Assembly: GCA_039800005.1 (NCBI GenBank)
Contig: JBDLRN010000016.1
Location: 1 to 61,423, forward strand
Length of the DNA stretch: 61,423 nt
From: Casp-actino8 sp039800005
GTDB lineage: Bacteria; Actinomycetota; Acidimicrobiia; Acidimicrobiales; Ilumatobacteraceae
Direction: 5' to 3'
The notes beneath the pieces were generated by a model, which worked only from the letters and a program-made list of their open reading frames with translations, was not told the origin of the DNA and made no database searches. Below are positions 34,627-43,014 of the stretch, one piece after another. The position numbers and the translations under genes are program-made. The stretch's first letter is position 1. Each line of letters begins with the position of its first letter.

Positions 34627-36048
34627 ATGACAGGCGCAGCAATCTTCGATCTCGATCGAACATTGCTCGTCGGCGCATCGGGGCCGGTGCTGTCGGAGGC
34701 ATTACGCGAAGCCGGACTGCGCGGTCGTGAGGTGCCGGGTGAACGGTTGCTCTTCGAAGTCTTCAACCGGGTGGGCGAGACGTTGCCGGCCATGGCGCTC
34801 ACGCGACAAGGTGCGTCGTTGGCCCGTGGAAAGTCGCGCGCTGCCGTGCGGTCGGCCGCCGACCGCGCCGCGCCGCGTCTCGCTGAACTCGTGCCACCAT
34901 TCGCGCGAGCCGTCGTCGCCGAACATCGTGAAGCCGGTCGCAAGTTGGCCATCGCCACCACCACACCGTTCGATCTCGTCGAACCCTTGGCCGCTCTGCT
35001 CGGTTTCGACGACGTGATCGCCACGCGTTACGAGTACGACGGAGACGTGTACACCGGACGAATCGACGGTCCGTTCGTGTGGAACAGCGGCAAGGCGTCG
35101 GCGGTGCGCGAGTGGGCGATTCGATCCGGTGTCGACCTCGATGCGTCGTATGCATACTCCGACAGCGTCTACGACATCCCGCTGTTGTCGTCGGTCGGTT
35201 TTCCGCATGCGGTCAATCCCGATCCACGTCTGCAGATCGTTGCCACGGCGCGCCGCTGGCCGGTGCTGCACTTCGACGTTCCGTCCGGAGTCGGCAAGGT
35301 GCCCATCGCCAATGTCGAGTTCCAGAAAGTCGCCCTCGAATTCGCGCGTCCGGCCTTCTTTCCGTTCGCTCGTTTCGACATCGACGGAACCGACAACGTG
35401 CCCGCCGACGGCCCGGCCATCCTGTGCGGGAACCATCGCTCGTACTTCGACGTGTTCGCCGTCGCCATCGCCGTGGCGCGCACTGGTCGAACCGTGCGTT
35501 TTCTGGGAAAGAAAGAAGTGTTCGACGCGCCGGGCATCGGACAGTTGGCAGCGGCCCTCGGCGGTATCCGCGTCGACCGCGGGACCGGCAGCGACGAGCC
35601 GTTGAAGTTCGCCGAGGACGCATTGGCCGCCGGTGAGATGGTGGCCATCATGCCCGAGGGCACGATTCCGCGCGGCCCGGCCTTCTTCGATCCGGTGCTG
35701 AAGGGTCGCTGGGGTGCGGCCACATTGGCCATGGCCACCAAGGCGCCGGTCGTGCCGGTCGGTTTGTGGGGGACCGAGAAGGTCTGGCCCCGCTCGTCGC
35801 GTATTCCGCACGTTCTCAACGTCACCAATCCGCCGCTGGTGCGCATTCGCGTGGGTGAACCCTTCGTGTTGCGGGGCAAGCAGCCCGATCCGGCCACCAG
35901 GCGCATCATGAAAGAGATCACGGCGCTGCTTCCCGCCGAGGCGCGGGTCAAGCGCACGCCGACGCCCGCCGAACTCGCGCTCACGTACCCGCCGGGTTAT
36001 TCGGGCGATCCGTCTCGCGAGTCGAAGCGGCGTCCGGGTACCGACTGA
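34627..36048 (+). CDS. HAD-IB phosphatase / 1-acylglycerol-3-phosphate acyltransferase fusion
   Basis: This is a 473-residue bifunctional protein. The N-terminal 230 residues are a HAD subfamily IB phosphatase with motif I AIFDLDRTLLVGAS, motif II IATTTPFDLV and motif IV AYSDSVYDIPLLSSVG. The C-terminal part is a PlsC acyltransferase with the catalytic NHRSYFDVF and the substrate motif PEGTIPRGPAFFD. Mycobacterial Rv2483c (annotated SerB-PlsC) has the same arrangement. The acyltransferase would make phosphatidic acid at the membrane; the HAD part may hydrolyse lipid phosphates. It lies directly after the 6C-like RNA. Confidence 0.92.
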   Translation: MTGAAIFDLDRTLLVGASGPVLSEALREAGLRGREVPGERLLFEVFNRVGETLPAMALTRQGASLARGKSRAAVRSAADRAAPRLAELVPPFARAVVAEHREAGRKLAIATTTPFDLVEPLAALLGFDDVIATRYEYDGDVYTGRIDGPFVWNSGKASAVREWAIRSGVDLDASYAYSDSVYDIPLLSSVGFPHAVNPDPRLQIVATARRWPVLHFDVPSGVGKVPIANVEFQKVALEFARPAFFPFARFDIDGTDNVPADGPAILCGNHRSYFDVFAVAIAVARTGRTVRFLGKKEVFDAPGIGQLAAALGGIRVDRGTGSDEPLKFAEDALAAGEMVAIMPEGTIPRGPAFFDPVLKGRWGAATLAMATKAPVVPVGLWGTEKVWPRSSRIPHVLNVTNPPLVRIRVGEPFVLRGKQPDPATRRIMKEITALLPAEARVKRTPTPAELALTYPPGYSGDPSRESKRRPGTD

Positions 36049-36049
36049 T

Positions 36050-37105
36050 TCACGTCCAGGCGGCCACTTCGGGAATCACGTGTTCGCCGAAGAGTTCGAG
36101 TGAGGTGCGGATGTCGTCGTCGGGCATGCCGCCCATGTCGATCATGACGAGCTGAGTGTCGAGGTGGAGTGTTTCCTTGGCTCGACCCATGCGTTCGACG
36201 ACAGCAGCCGGTGATCCGCACATCGCAATCGTCGACGTCATCGTCTCGAAATCGCCGAAGATGCGCGGCAGCGGTGTGCATCCGGCTCGTTTGGCACTCT
36301 CGGTCTGCCAGTCGCCCACTCGTTCGAGGTATCGCAGGTAGCGGCGTTCGAAACGTTCCCGTGCCGACGACGAGTCGACGGCGATGCCGGCATGGCTGAT
36401 GGCCCCGATTCGACGTTCCGCCGGGTCGTGTCCGTAGTGCTCCCACCGCTCGACGTAGTGCTCGACGGCGGGAAGGAAGAGTTCCCATGATCCGAACACG
36501 GTGGGCAGGAGCAGTCGGCAGCCGAGCCGGGCGGCCAAATCGACGCTGTCGAGCGACATGCCGGCGCCGATCCAGACTGGCGGTCGGGGACTCTGGGTCG
36601 GTCGCGGTTGAACCGTGACGTCATGAAGGTCGGCGCGGAAGCGCCCGGTCCAGTCGACGTTCTCCTGGGTCCAGAGGCGAAGGATCAACTCCACGTTCTC
36701 GGCGAATCGTTCCTTCGCGTGGCGTTCTTCCTGACCGAACTCGGTGTAGACGTCGGGGAACAACGTACCGCGACCGAAGCACGGTTCGACGCGCCCGTTC
36801 GAGAGAGCGTCGATCGTCGCGTAGTCCTCGGCCACGCGTACCGGGTCGAGATTGGCGGCCAGTGTCACTCCGGTCGAAAGTCGAAGTGTCGACGTTCGTT
36901 CGGCGATGGCTCCGAGCACGACTTGAGGCGACGACAGTACGTACTCGCTGAAGTGGTGCTCGCCCAGGTGGAACGAATCGAATCCGCACTCCTCGGCCCA
37001 CACCGCTTGATCGACGAGGTTTCGATGCCGTTCGGCCAAGGATCGTCGCCGACCGGTGACGGGGTCGGTGATGAGATCGCCGAGGGAGAGAAGGCCCATG
37101 CGCAC
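36050..37105 (-). CDS. LLM-class flavin-dependent oxidoreductase
   Basis: The 351-residue luciferase-like monooxygenase (bacterial luciferase/F420 superfamily) has DQAVWAEECGFDSFHLGEHHF, RTSTLRLSTGVTLAANLDPV, RVAEDYATIDALSNGRVEPCFGRG at the barrel entry, and RPPVWIGAGMSLDSVDLAARLG. Members use FMNH2 or F420 to oxidise small organics. The start is GTG at 37105 or ATG at 37099. It ends 2 nt from the convergent HAD-PlsC gene. It follows the nitroreductase and aconitase genes on the same strand. Substrate unknown. Confidence 0.88.
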   Translation of the reverse strand: MRMGLLSLGDLITDPVTGRRRSLAERHRNLVDQAVWAEECGFDSFHLGEHHFSEYVLSSPQVVLGAIAERTSTLRLSTGVTLAANLDPVRVAEDYATIDALSNGRVEPCFGRGTLFPDVYTEFGQEERHAKERFAENVELILRLWTQENVDWTGRFRADLHDVTVQPRPTQSPRPPVWIGAGMSLDSVDLAARLGCRLLLPTVFGSWELFLPAVEHYVERWEHYGHDPAERRIGAISHAGIAVDSSSARERFERRYLRYLERVGDWQTESAKRAGCTPLPRIFGDFETMTSTIAMCGSPAAVVERMGRAKETLHLDTQLVMIDMGGMPDDDIRTSLELFGEHVIPEVAAWT

Positions 37106-37148
37106 GACTCCACCGTAGACCGGCGGTGCGGTGACGAGTACCGATCAG

Positions 37149-37817
37149 CTACGGCGTCGGGAACATTGGGCCGTCGAAACGATCGACGGTGGTGAATTCG
37201 GCGACCGGACGACGGGTGAGTTTGGTGGGTTGCTTCACCGGACGTCCGAGGAAGATGGTGGCCACCAAGGCATGGTTCTCGGGGAGTCCGAGCAGGGGGC
37301 CGGTCTCGGGCTCGACTCGTGAAGCGAAGGTCGTGATGACTCCGCCCAGCCCCTCGCTGCGCGCCGCCAATAACACGTTCCAGCAGAACGGATAGACCGA
37401 TGCGCCACCCGTGATGGGGGCGCGATCGAGGTCCTTGTCCATCATCGCGATGTACGACAGGTCGGCCGCCACGGCGAGAACCACAGGGATCGTTGCGATC
37501 TCCGACAACAACTGGTTGGGCGTGTTGCCGGGCTTGGTCGAGGCGAGCGAGTACGACGCCGGTGGCACCACCGAAAAAGGGGTGACTCCACTGGCCGACA
37601 CTTGCACGTACTCGTCCCACACCGGCTGCATCGCTGCGGCGAGACGCTCGCGAATCGAGAGGTCTTTCACCACGGCCACGCGCCACGGCTGTCGATTGCC
37701 TCCGCTCGGCGCGAACCTCGCGTGATCGAGGATGCGGGCGAGCGTGTGATCGTCGACGGGGTCGGACGTGAAGGAGCGAGCCGCTCCGGTGCCGCGGATC
37801 GCGTCGACGAGATCCAC
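37149..37817 (-). CDS. Nitroreductase family protein
   Basis: The 222-residue FMN-binding nitroreductase has N-terminal GTGAARSFTSDPVDDHTLAR, the flavin site FAPSGGNRQPWRVAVV and a C-terminal IFLGRPVKQPTKLTRRPVAE, with the Arg-rich end contacting FMN phosphate. The central WNVLLAARSEGLGGVIT segment is typical. These enzymes reduce nitroaromatics, quinones or flavins. Its GTG start lies 1 nt beyond the aconitase stop, so it is probably translated from the acn transcript. Confidence 0.9.
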   Translation of the reverse strand: MDLVDAIRGTGAARSFTSDPVDDHTLARILDHARFAPSGGNRQPWRVAVVKDLSIRERLAAAMQPVWDEYVQVSASGVTPFSVVPPASYSLASTKPGNTPNQLLSEIATIPVVLAVAADLSYIAMMDKDLDRAPITGGASVYPFCWNVLLAARSEGLGGVITTFASRVEPETGPLLGLPENHALVATIFLGRPVKQPTKLTRRPVAEFTTVDRFDGPMFPTP

Positions 37818-37818
37818 G

Positions 37819-40086
37819 TCAGTGGCTGCCGGCGACCTTGGCGCGCACGATGTTGAGAGCCGAGCCGGCCTTGAACCATTCGACCTGTTCGTCGCTGAAG
37901 GTGTGCACGGCTTCGAAGTCGACGGTCGAACCGTCGGGCTTCACGATCTGGCAACGCACGTGACGACCGGGGACCGGTGGGAGGCCGAGAACGTTGATGC
38001 GATCGCCTTCGCCGATCTGCTCGTACGTCGACGGATCGGCGAATGTCAGCGGTACCAGGCCCTGCTTCTTCAAGTTGGTCTCGTGGATGCGGGCGAACGA
38101 GCGAGCGAAGATCACCACACCGCCGCGGAAACGAGGCTCCATGGCGGCGTGTTCGCGCGACGAGCCCTCGCCGTAGTTGCGATCACCGATGGCGCACCAT
38201 GCGATACCGGCCTCGCTGTAGCGCTTGGCGATCTCGGGATACGAACGGGTTCCGCCGTCGGTGATGTCGAGACCCTCTCCGGTGGCGCCGGTGAAGGCGT
38301 TGACCGCGCCGAGGAAAAGGTTGCCCGAGATGTTCTCGAGATGACCGCGATAGGTGAGCCACTTGCCGGCCGCCGAGATGTGGTCGGTGGTGCACTTGCC
38401 CTGTGCCTTCATCAGGACGGGCAATCCGAGGAGGTCCTGGCCGTTCCACGCCGGGAAGGGTTCGAGCAACTGCAGACGCGAACTCTTCGGATCGACCGAC
38501 ACGGTGATGGAACTGCCGTCGGCCGGAGGGGCGGTGAAGGTGTTGCTGCCCGGGTCGTAGCCACGATCGGGGAGCACTTCACCCACCGGGGGATCGAGGC
38601 GAACCTGTGAACCGTCCGGTGCCGTGAGAGTGTCGGTCGTCGGATCGAAATCGAGCCGACCCGCCAACGCGATGGCCATGACGGTGTCGGGTGACGTCAC
38701 GAAGCTGAGCGTGTTGGCCGAACCGTCGTTGCGCTTGGGGAAGTTGCGGTTGAACGAGTTGACGATCGAGTTCGGCTTGTCGGTGATCTCCTTGGCGCGC
38801 TCCCACTGGCCGATGCACGGACCGCAGGCGTTGGCCAGCACGGTGGCGCCGATGGCCTCGAGATCGGCGAGCAGACCGTCGCGTTCGATGGTGGCGCGGA
38901 TCTGCTCGGAGCCCGGAGTGATGAGGAGTTCGCACTTGGCGCGCAGTCCCTTGGCCGCGGCCTGGCGAGCGATCGACGCGGCGCGAGTGATGTCTTCGTA
39001 CGACGAGTTGGTGCACGAACCGATGAGGGCGGCCGACACCTCGAGCGGCCACTGATTGGCGGCTGCAGCATCGCCGACCTCTCGGCCCACCTTGTGGGCG
39101 CGGTCGGGGGAGTGCGGGCCGTTGATGAGCGGCTTCAACTGATCGAGGTCGACCTCGACGATCTGGTCGTAGTGTGCGCCATCATCAGGGCGCAGATGCT
39201 CGGCGACCTTGTCGGCCGCGTCGGCGATCGCTTCGCGACCGGTTGCCTTCAGGTACACGGCCATGTTCTGGTCGTAGCCGAACACCGAACAGGTGGCGCC
39301 GATCTCGGCACCCATGTTGCAAATGGTGGCCTTACCGGTGGCCGAGATGCTGTCGGCGCCGGGACCGAAGTATTCGACGATGGCGCCGGTGCCGCCTTCG
39401 ACGGTGAGCACGCGGGCGACTTCGAGGATGACGTCCTTGGGTGACGACCAGCCGCTCAACGTGCCGGTCAGCTTCACGCCGATCACCTTGGGCCACTTCA
39501 CGTTGAAGGGGAAGCCGGTCATCACGTCGACGGCATCGGCGCCGCCGACACCGATGGCAACCATGCCGAGGCCACCCGCGTTCGGTGTGTGGCTGTCGGT
39601 GCCGATCATCATGCCGCCCGGGAACGCGTAGTTCTCGAGCACGACCTGGTGGATGATGCCGCTACCCGGGCCCCAGAAGCCGATGCCGTACTTGGCCGAC
39701 ACGGTGCGCAAGAAGTCGTACACCTCGCGGTTGTCCTCGATGGCGACGCCGAGGTCGATCTTGGCGCCCACCTTGGAGAGGATGAGGTGATCGCAGTGCA
39801 CCGTCGACGGCACGGCGGTGGTGGGCAGGCCGGCGGTCATGAACTGCAGCAGAGCCATTTGAGCCGTGGCGTCCTGCATGGCGACGCGATCGGGGTTGAA
39901 GTCGGCGTAGCTGCCACCGCGCTCCATTTCCTGGTTGGCCGGGTCGACGAGGTGATTGACCAGAATTTTCTCGGCGAGAGTCAGCGGACGACCGAGTCGC
40001 TGACGACCGAGAGCCACGCGCTCGGGCAGGGTGGCGTAAACCTTGTTGACGAGTTCGATGGGGGTTCCGGCGGACACGGTGCTCAT
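37819..40086 (-). CDS. acn: Aconitate hydratase (mitochondrial-type aconitase)
   Basis: The 755-residue enzyme isomerises citrate and isocitrate. The [4Fe-4S] cluster cysteines are in LIGSCTNSSYED and ANACGPCIGQW. The active-site segments are HCDHLIL, GTDSHTPNAGGLG and DRNYGEGSSREHAA. The length and sequence match the mitochondrial aconitase branch, found in some bacteria, rather than the roughly 900-residue AcnA of most actinobacteria. The ATG has a -10-like TATACT 7 nt upstream, so the message looks leaderless. It diverges from a GntR gene across only 21 nt. Nitroreductase and LLM genes follow on the same strand. Confidence 0.96.
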   Translation of the reverse strand: MSTVSAGTPIELVNKVYATLPERVALGRQRLGRPLTLAEKILVNHLVDPANQEMERGGSYADFNPDRVAMQDATAQMALLQFMTAGLPTTAVPSTVHCDHLILSKVGAKIDLGVAIEDNREVYDFLRTVSAKYGIGFWGPGSGIIHQVVLENYAFPGGMMIGTDSHTPNAGGLGMVAIGVGGADAVDVMTGFPFNVKWPKVIGVKLTGTLSGWSSPKDVILEVARVLTVEGGTGAIVEYFGPGADSISATGKATICNMGAEIGATCSVFGYDQNMAVYLKATGREAIADAADKVAEHLRPDDGAHYDQIVEVDLDQLKPLINGPHSPDRAHKVGREVGDAAAANQWPLEVSAALIGSCTNSSYEDITRAASIARQAAAKGLRAKCELLITPGSEQIRATIERDGLLADLEAIGATVLANACGPCIGQWERAKEITDKPNSIVNSFNRNFPKRNDGSANTLSFVTSPDTVMAIALAGRLDFDPTTDTLTAPDGSQVRLDPPVGEVLPDRGYDPGSNTFTAPPADGSSITVSVDPKSSRLQLLEPFPAWNGQDLLGLPVLMKAQGKCTTDHISAAGKWLTYRGHLENISGNLFLGAVNAFTGATGEGLDITDGGTRSYPEIAKRYSEAGIAWCAIGDRNYGEGSSREHAAMEPRFRGGVVIFARSFARIHETNLKKQGLVPLTFADPSTYEQIGEGDRINVLGLPPVPGRHVRCQIVKPDGSTVDFEAVHTFSDEQVEWFKAGSALNIVRAKVAGSH

Positions 40087-40107
40087 AGAGACAAGTATAA
40101 TACAAGT
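40087..40107. promoter_or_regulatory. Overlapping divergent leaderless promoters between acn and gntR
   Basis: The 21-nt gap holds a perfect plus-strand -10 box TATAAT (40096-40101) 6 nt before the GntR GTG, and a minus-strand TATACT (40099-40094) 7 nt before the acn ATG. The two boxes share four base pairs. ACAAGT occurs at 40091-40096 and 40102-40107, repeated every 11 bp, as upstream of icd. Polymerase can probably use only one direction at a time. Confidence 0.6.
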
Positions 40108-40839
40108 GTGCGGGAGATCAGGTATCGAACCATCGCCGACGAGATCCGTCGACGCGTTGCGTCGGGCGATTACGCACCAGGTCGACTGCTGCCATCGGAG
40201 TCCGATCTGGTCGCCGAATTCGATGCCAGCCGCGTCACCATCCGACGGGCCCTCGAATCACTGCGGGACGAAGGTCTGCTCGACGCCCGCCAAGGTTTCG
40301 GCTGGTTCGTGGCGAGTGCTCCGTTGCAGCAGAGTCTCGGCCGACTCGCCACCATCGAATCGCAATTGGCCGAGGGCGGCATCCGTCCCGAGCGACGCGT
40401 GCTCGAATTCGCCTTCGAGCGGGCGACCAAGCGAGTGAAGTCGGTGCTCGGTGCCGACCAGGTCCTGCGGGTGAAACGTCTCAATCTGGCCGACGGCGAA
40501 CCCTTCGCCGTGGTCACGGTGTGGTGTCGGGCCGACCTGGGTCAGAACCTGTCCCGGGCCGACGTCGAACGATCGCCGTTCTACGAATTGCTCGACGTGC
40601 CGCTGAAAGGTGCGACTCAGACGATCGGGGCCGACGCGGCCGATGCGGGCGACGCCGTGTTGCTCGGCGTGCCGGTCGGATCGCCGGTGCTGCGTTGCAC
40701 GCGCACCACCACCGACGTCGACGGACGACCGGTTCTGCTCTCCGAGCACGTCTTCGCCGCCCATCGCACCGAATTCGTGGTCGATCTTCCGTCGGCGGAG
40801 CCCTCGATGGCTCCGAGCGGTCTGCGCCTGGTCGAGTGA
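40108..40839 (+). CDS. GntR family regulator, HutC subfamily (UTRA domain)
   Basis: The 243-residue protein has an N-terminal winged helix (REIRYRTIADEIRRRVASGD, RLLPSESDLVAEFDASRVTI, RRALESLRDEGLLDARQGFG) and a C-terminal UTRA ligand domain (VLRVKRLNLADGEPFAVVTV, GSPVLRCTRTTTDVDGRPVL). The GTG at 40108 is chosen because a perfect TATAAT lies 6 nt upstream and the HTH starts at once; the frame upstream is antisense to acn. Its position makes it the prime candidate to control acn, and through the shared ACAAGT pair also icd. That link is inferred. Confidence 0.88.
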   Translation: MREIRYRTIADEIRRRVASGDYAPGRLLPSESDLVAEFDASRVTIRRALESLRDEGLLDARQGFGWFVASAPLQQSLGRLATIESQLAEGGIRPERRVLEFAFERATKRVKSVLGADQVLRVKRLNLADGEPFAVVTVWCRADLGQNLSRADVERSPFYELLDVPLKGATQTIGADAADAGDAVLLGVPVGSPVLRCTRTTTDVDGRPVLLSEHVFAAHRTEFVVDLPSAEPSMAPSGLRLVE

Positions 40840-40908
40840 CGCGGTTCGTCGTGCAATGACACCGGGAGACCTCGGTCGTCGTCGCTCGAGAACTACCCTC
40901 GACACGTC

Positions 40909-43014
40909 ATGACTGGGGCCCGAAGCGACGTGGAGCAAGGCTCGGCCGAGCCGGTCGTCGCCCCCAAGCTGGGCCACGTACCGGGCCTCGACGGTGTGCG
41001 TGGCATCGCCGTCGTGATCGTGATGTTGTATCACCACAGCATCACGTGGATCACCGGCGGTGAACTCACCGTCTCGATGTTCTTCACGCTGTCGGGATTC
41101 CTGATCACCCGTCTCCTCGTGGCCGAATGGGGTCGCACCGAGACGATCTCGCTGCGCTCGTTCTACGAACGTCGAGTGCGCCGCCTCTTTCCGGCCTCGT
41201 TCGTCGTTCTGTTCCTCGTGGCCGCACTCTGGACGATCTTCCCCGGATCGGGTCGACGGTTCGCTCCATGGGAATGGCTGAGCGGTCTCTTCTACTTCGA
41301 GAACGTCTACCTGCAGTCGGCCGGCAAGGACTACGGGGGTCTGTTCGGACTCGGAAATCCTCTCCAACACCTGTGGAGCCTGTCGCTCGAGGAACAGGTG
41401 TATCTCGTCTTCCCGGTCCTGGTGCTTCTGCTGATGAAGCGTCGGCATTCACGGGCTGCGGTGTGGCGACTGTTCACGGTGTTGATCGCTCTCTCGGCGA
41501 TCGGGTTCGCGCTCGGTGCGTACTACACGACCAATCGTCCACTGTGGGACCGCTTGCCAGGCCTCGCCGCGCGATGCGAAGGTTCGTCGTGCGCGTACTA
41601 CGCGACGGAAGTTCGCGTGGCGGAGTTCTTGCTCGGCGCGGCCGTCGCCGTGCTCTGGTCGGTGTGGAAGGTGGCACCCACCATCGTCGCCACCTTGCGT
41701 CGGCCGATGTTCGTGGCACTCTCGTGGCCGCTGTTGATCTTCTCGTATCTCGTGTGGTGGAAGTTGGGCTGGCGCAACGAGTACGCCGACGTCTTCTTCC
41801 CGTGGGGAGTGCTCTTCAACGGCGGACTCACGTTGTTGTTGATCGCGTACTCGATCGCCGACGTGGGCATGACCCGTTTCCTCGCCCTCAAGCCGATCGT
41901 CTGGCTCGGGCACACCACCTACACGATCTATCTCGTGCACTGGCCGGTGTTCCTGTGGTGGGAGTCGCTGAAGATCGATCCGTCGCTGCCTCGGTGGCGC
42001 ATTCCTGTGGTCGACTGGGTGCTGGTCGATCGCTTCTGGACGTTCGGCATCAAGGCGACGATCACCCTGGCCATCGTCGCGGCGATCTACTACCTCCTCG
42101 AGAATCCGGTGCGACAGCGCACGATGTGGGTGGGTTCGCGTCTGTACGTGTGGCTCGGGGCGATCGCTCTCGCTGGTGTGCTGATCGTCGTCGTCGGATC
42201 CGATCGCCGCGCCTCGGCCGACGATCTGCTGAGCACTCTCGACACGAGCGCGCTCGAGATGCAGCAACGGGCGGTCGACGAACTTCCTCCCGTTCCGGAC
42301 GACGCGCCGAGTTCGTCGTCGGTCGATCCCGAGTTGCCGGCGCGAGTTCTCTTCGTCGGCGACTCGCAGAGTTGGGTGCTGGCAGCGGGCCTCGATACGT
42401 GGGAAGAGGAGAACGGTGTCTTCCTCGTGCCGAGTCCCGGTGTGGGCTGCGGAATCGCCGAGAACACGCGCATCCGCTATCTCGGAACGGAGTCCGATGG
42501 ACGACCGGGATGCGCCGAGTGGCGCAGCGCTCTGCCGGCCATCGTCGGCAAGTTGAAACCCAATCTCGTGGTGATCGTGGGCGGTACGGCCGACCTGTCC
42601 GATCGAGTGATCCCCGGTTCCGGCGAGTGGTCCTATATCGGACGACCCGAGTACGACGCATGGTTGCTCGGCCAGATGACCTCTTTCGTCGACGACGTCA
42701 CCGCGACGGGCGCGCCGGTCGTGTGGTTCTCGAGTCCCTCGGTCGATCCGCCGTACGTGGCGGGGGAGACCGGCATTCCACCCTTTGCGGAAGCCTCACG
42801 CGATCGCGCCGATCGGTACAACGAACTGATCGAACGAGTCGCCGACGCGGACGATCGAGTGGTGTTCGCCGACTTCGCCGCTGCGGTGCGCGCTCATCCC
42901 GGTGGCGAGTTCGAGCCGCGTATGCGACCTGATGGCGCGCACATCGACCTGAAGTACGCGCCCGAACTGGTCGACTGGATCGACGCCACGATTCGAGCGG
43001 TTCATGCCGACTGA
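40909..43014 (+). CDS. Acyltransferase-3 (OafA-like) with C-terminal SGNH domain (2)
   Basis: The 701-residue membrane O-acyltransferase has the acyltransferase-3 domain with HVPGLDGVRGIAVVIVMLYH, VSMFFTLSGFLITRLLV, FYERRVRRLFPASFVVLFLV and WSLSLEEQVYLVFPVLVLLL. The extracytoplasmic SGNH domain starts RVLFVGDSQSWVLAAGL and ends MRPDGAHIDLKYAPEL. It parallels the protein at 27146. The next gene begins 11 nt before its stop, so it is probably coupled to a polytopic glycosyltransferase-like protein. It likely decorates a surface glycan. Confidence 0.9.
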   Translation: MTGARSDVEQGSAEPVVAPKLGHVPGLDGVRGIAVVIVMLYHHSITWITGGELTVSMFFTLSGFLITRLLVAEWGRTETISLRSFYERRVRRLFPASFVVLFLVAALWTIFPGSGRRFAPWEWLSGLFYFENVYLQSAGKDYGGLFGLGNPLQHLWSLSLEEQVYLVFPVLVLLLMKRRHSRAAVWRLFTVLIALSAIGFALGAYYTTNRPLWDRLPGLAARCEGSSCAYYATEVRVAEFLLGAAVAVLWSVWKVAPTIVATLRRPMFVALSWPLLIFSYLVWWKLGWRNEYADVFFPWGVLFNGGLTLLLIAYSIADVGMTRFLALKPIVWLGHTTYTIYLVHWPVFLWWESLKIDPSLPRWRIPVVDWVLVDRFWTFGIKATITLAIVAAIYYLLENPVRQRTMWVGSRLYVWLGAIALAGVLIVVVGSDRRASADDLLSTLDTSALEMQQRAVDELPPVPDDAPSSSSVDPELPARVLFVGDSQSWVLAAGLDTWEEENGVFLVPSPGVGCGIAENTRIRYLGTESDGRPGCAEWRSALPAIVGKLKPNLVVIVGGTADLSDRVIPGSGEWSYIGRPEYDAWLLGQMTSFVDDVTATGAPVVWFSSPSVDPPYVAGETGIPPFAEASRDRADRYNELIERVADADDRVVFADFAAAVRAHPGGEFEPRMRPDGAHIDLKYAPELVDWIDATIRAVHAD

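Noticed and set aside
39589..40107. Upstream extension of the HutC-type regulator
   Set aside because: It is antisense to acn. The HTH begins immediately after the GTG at 40108, which has a perfect -10 box.
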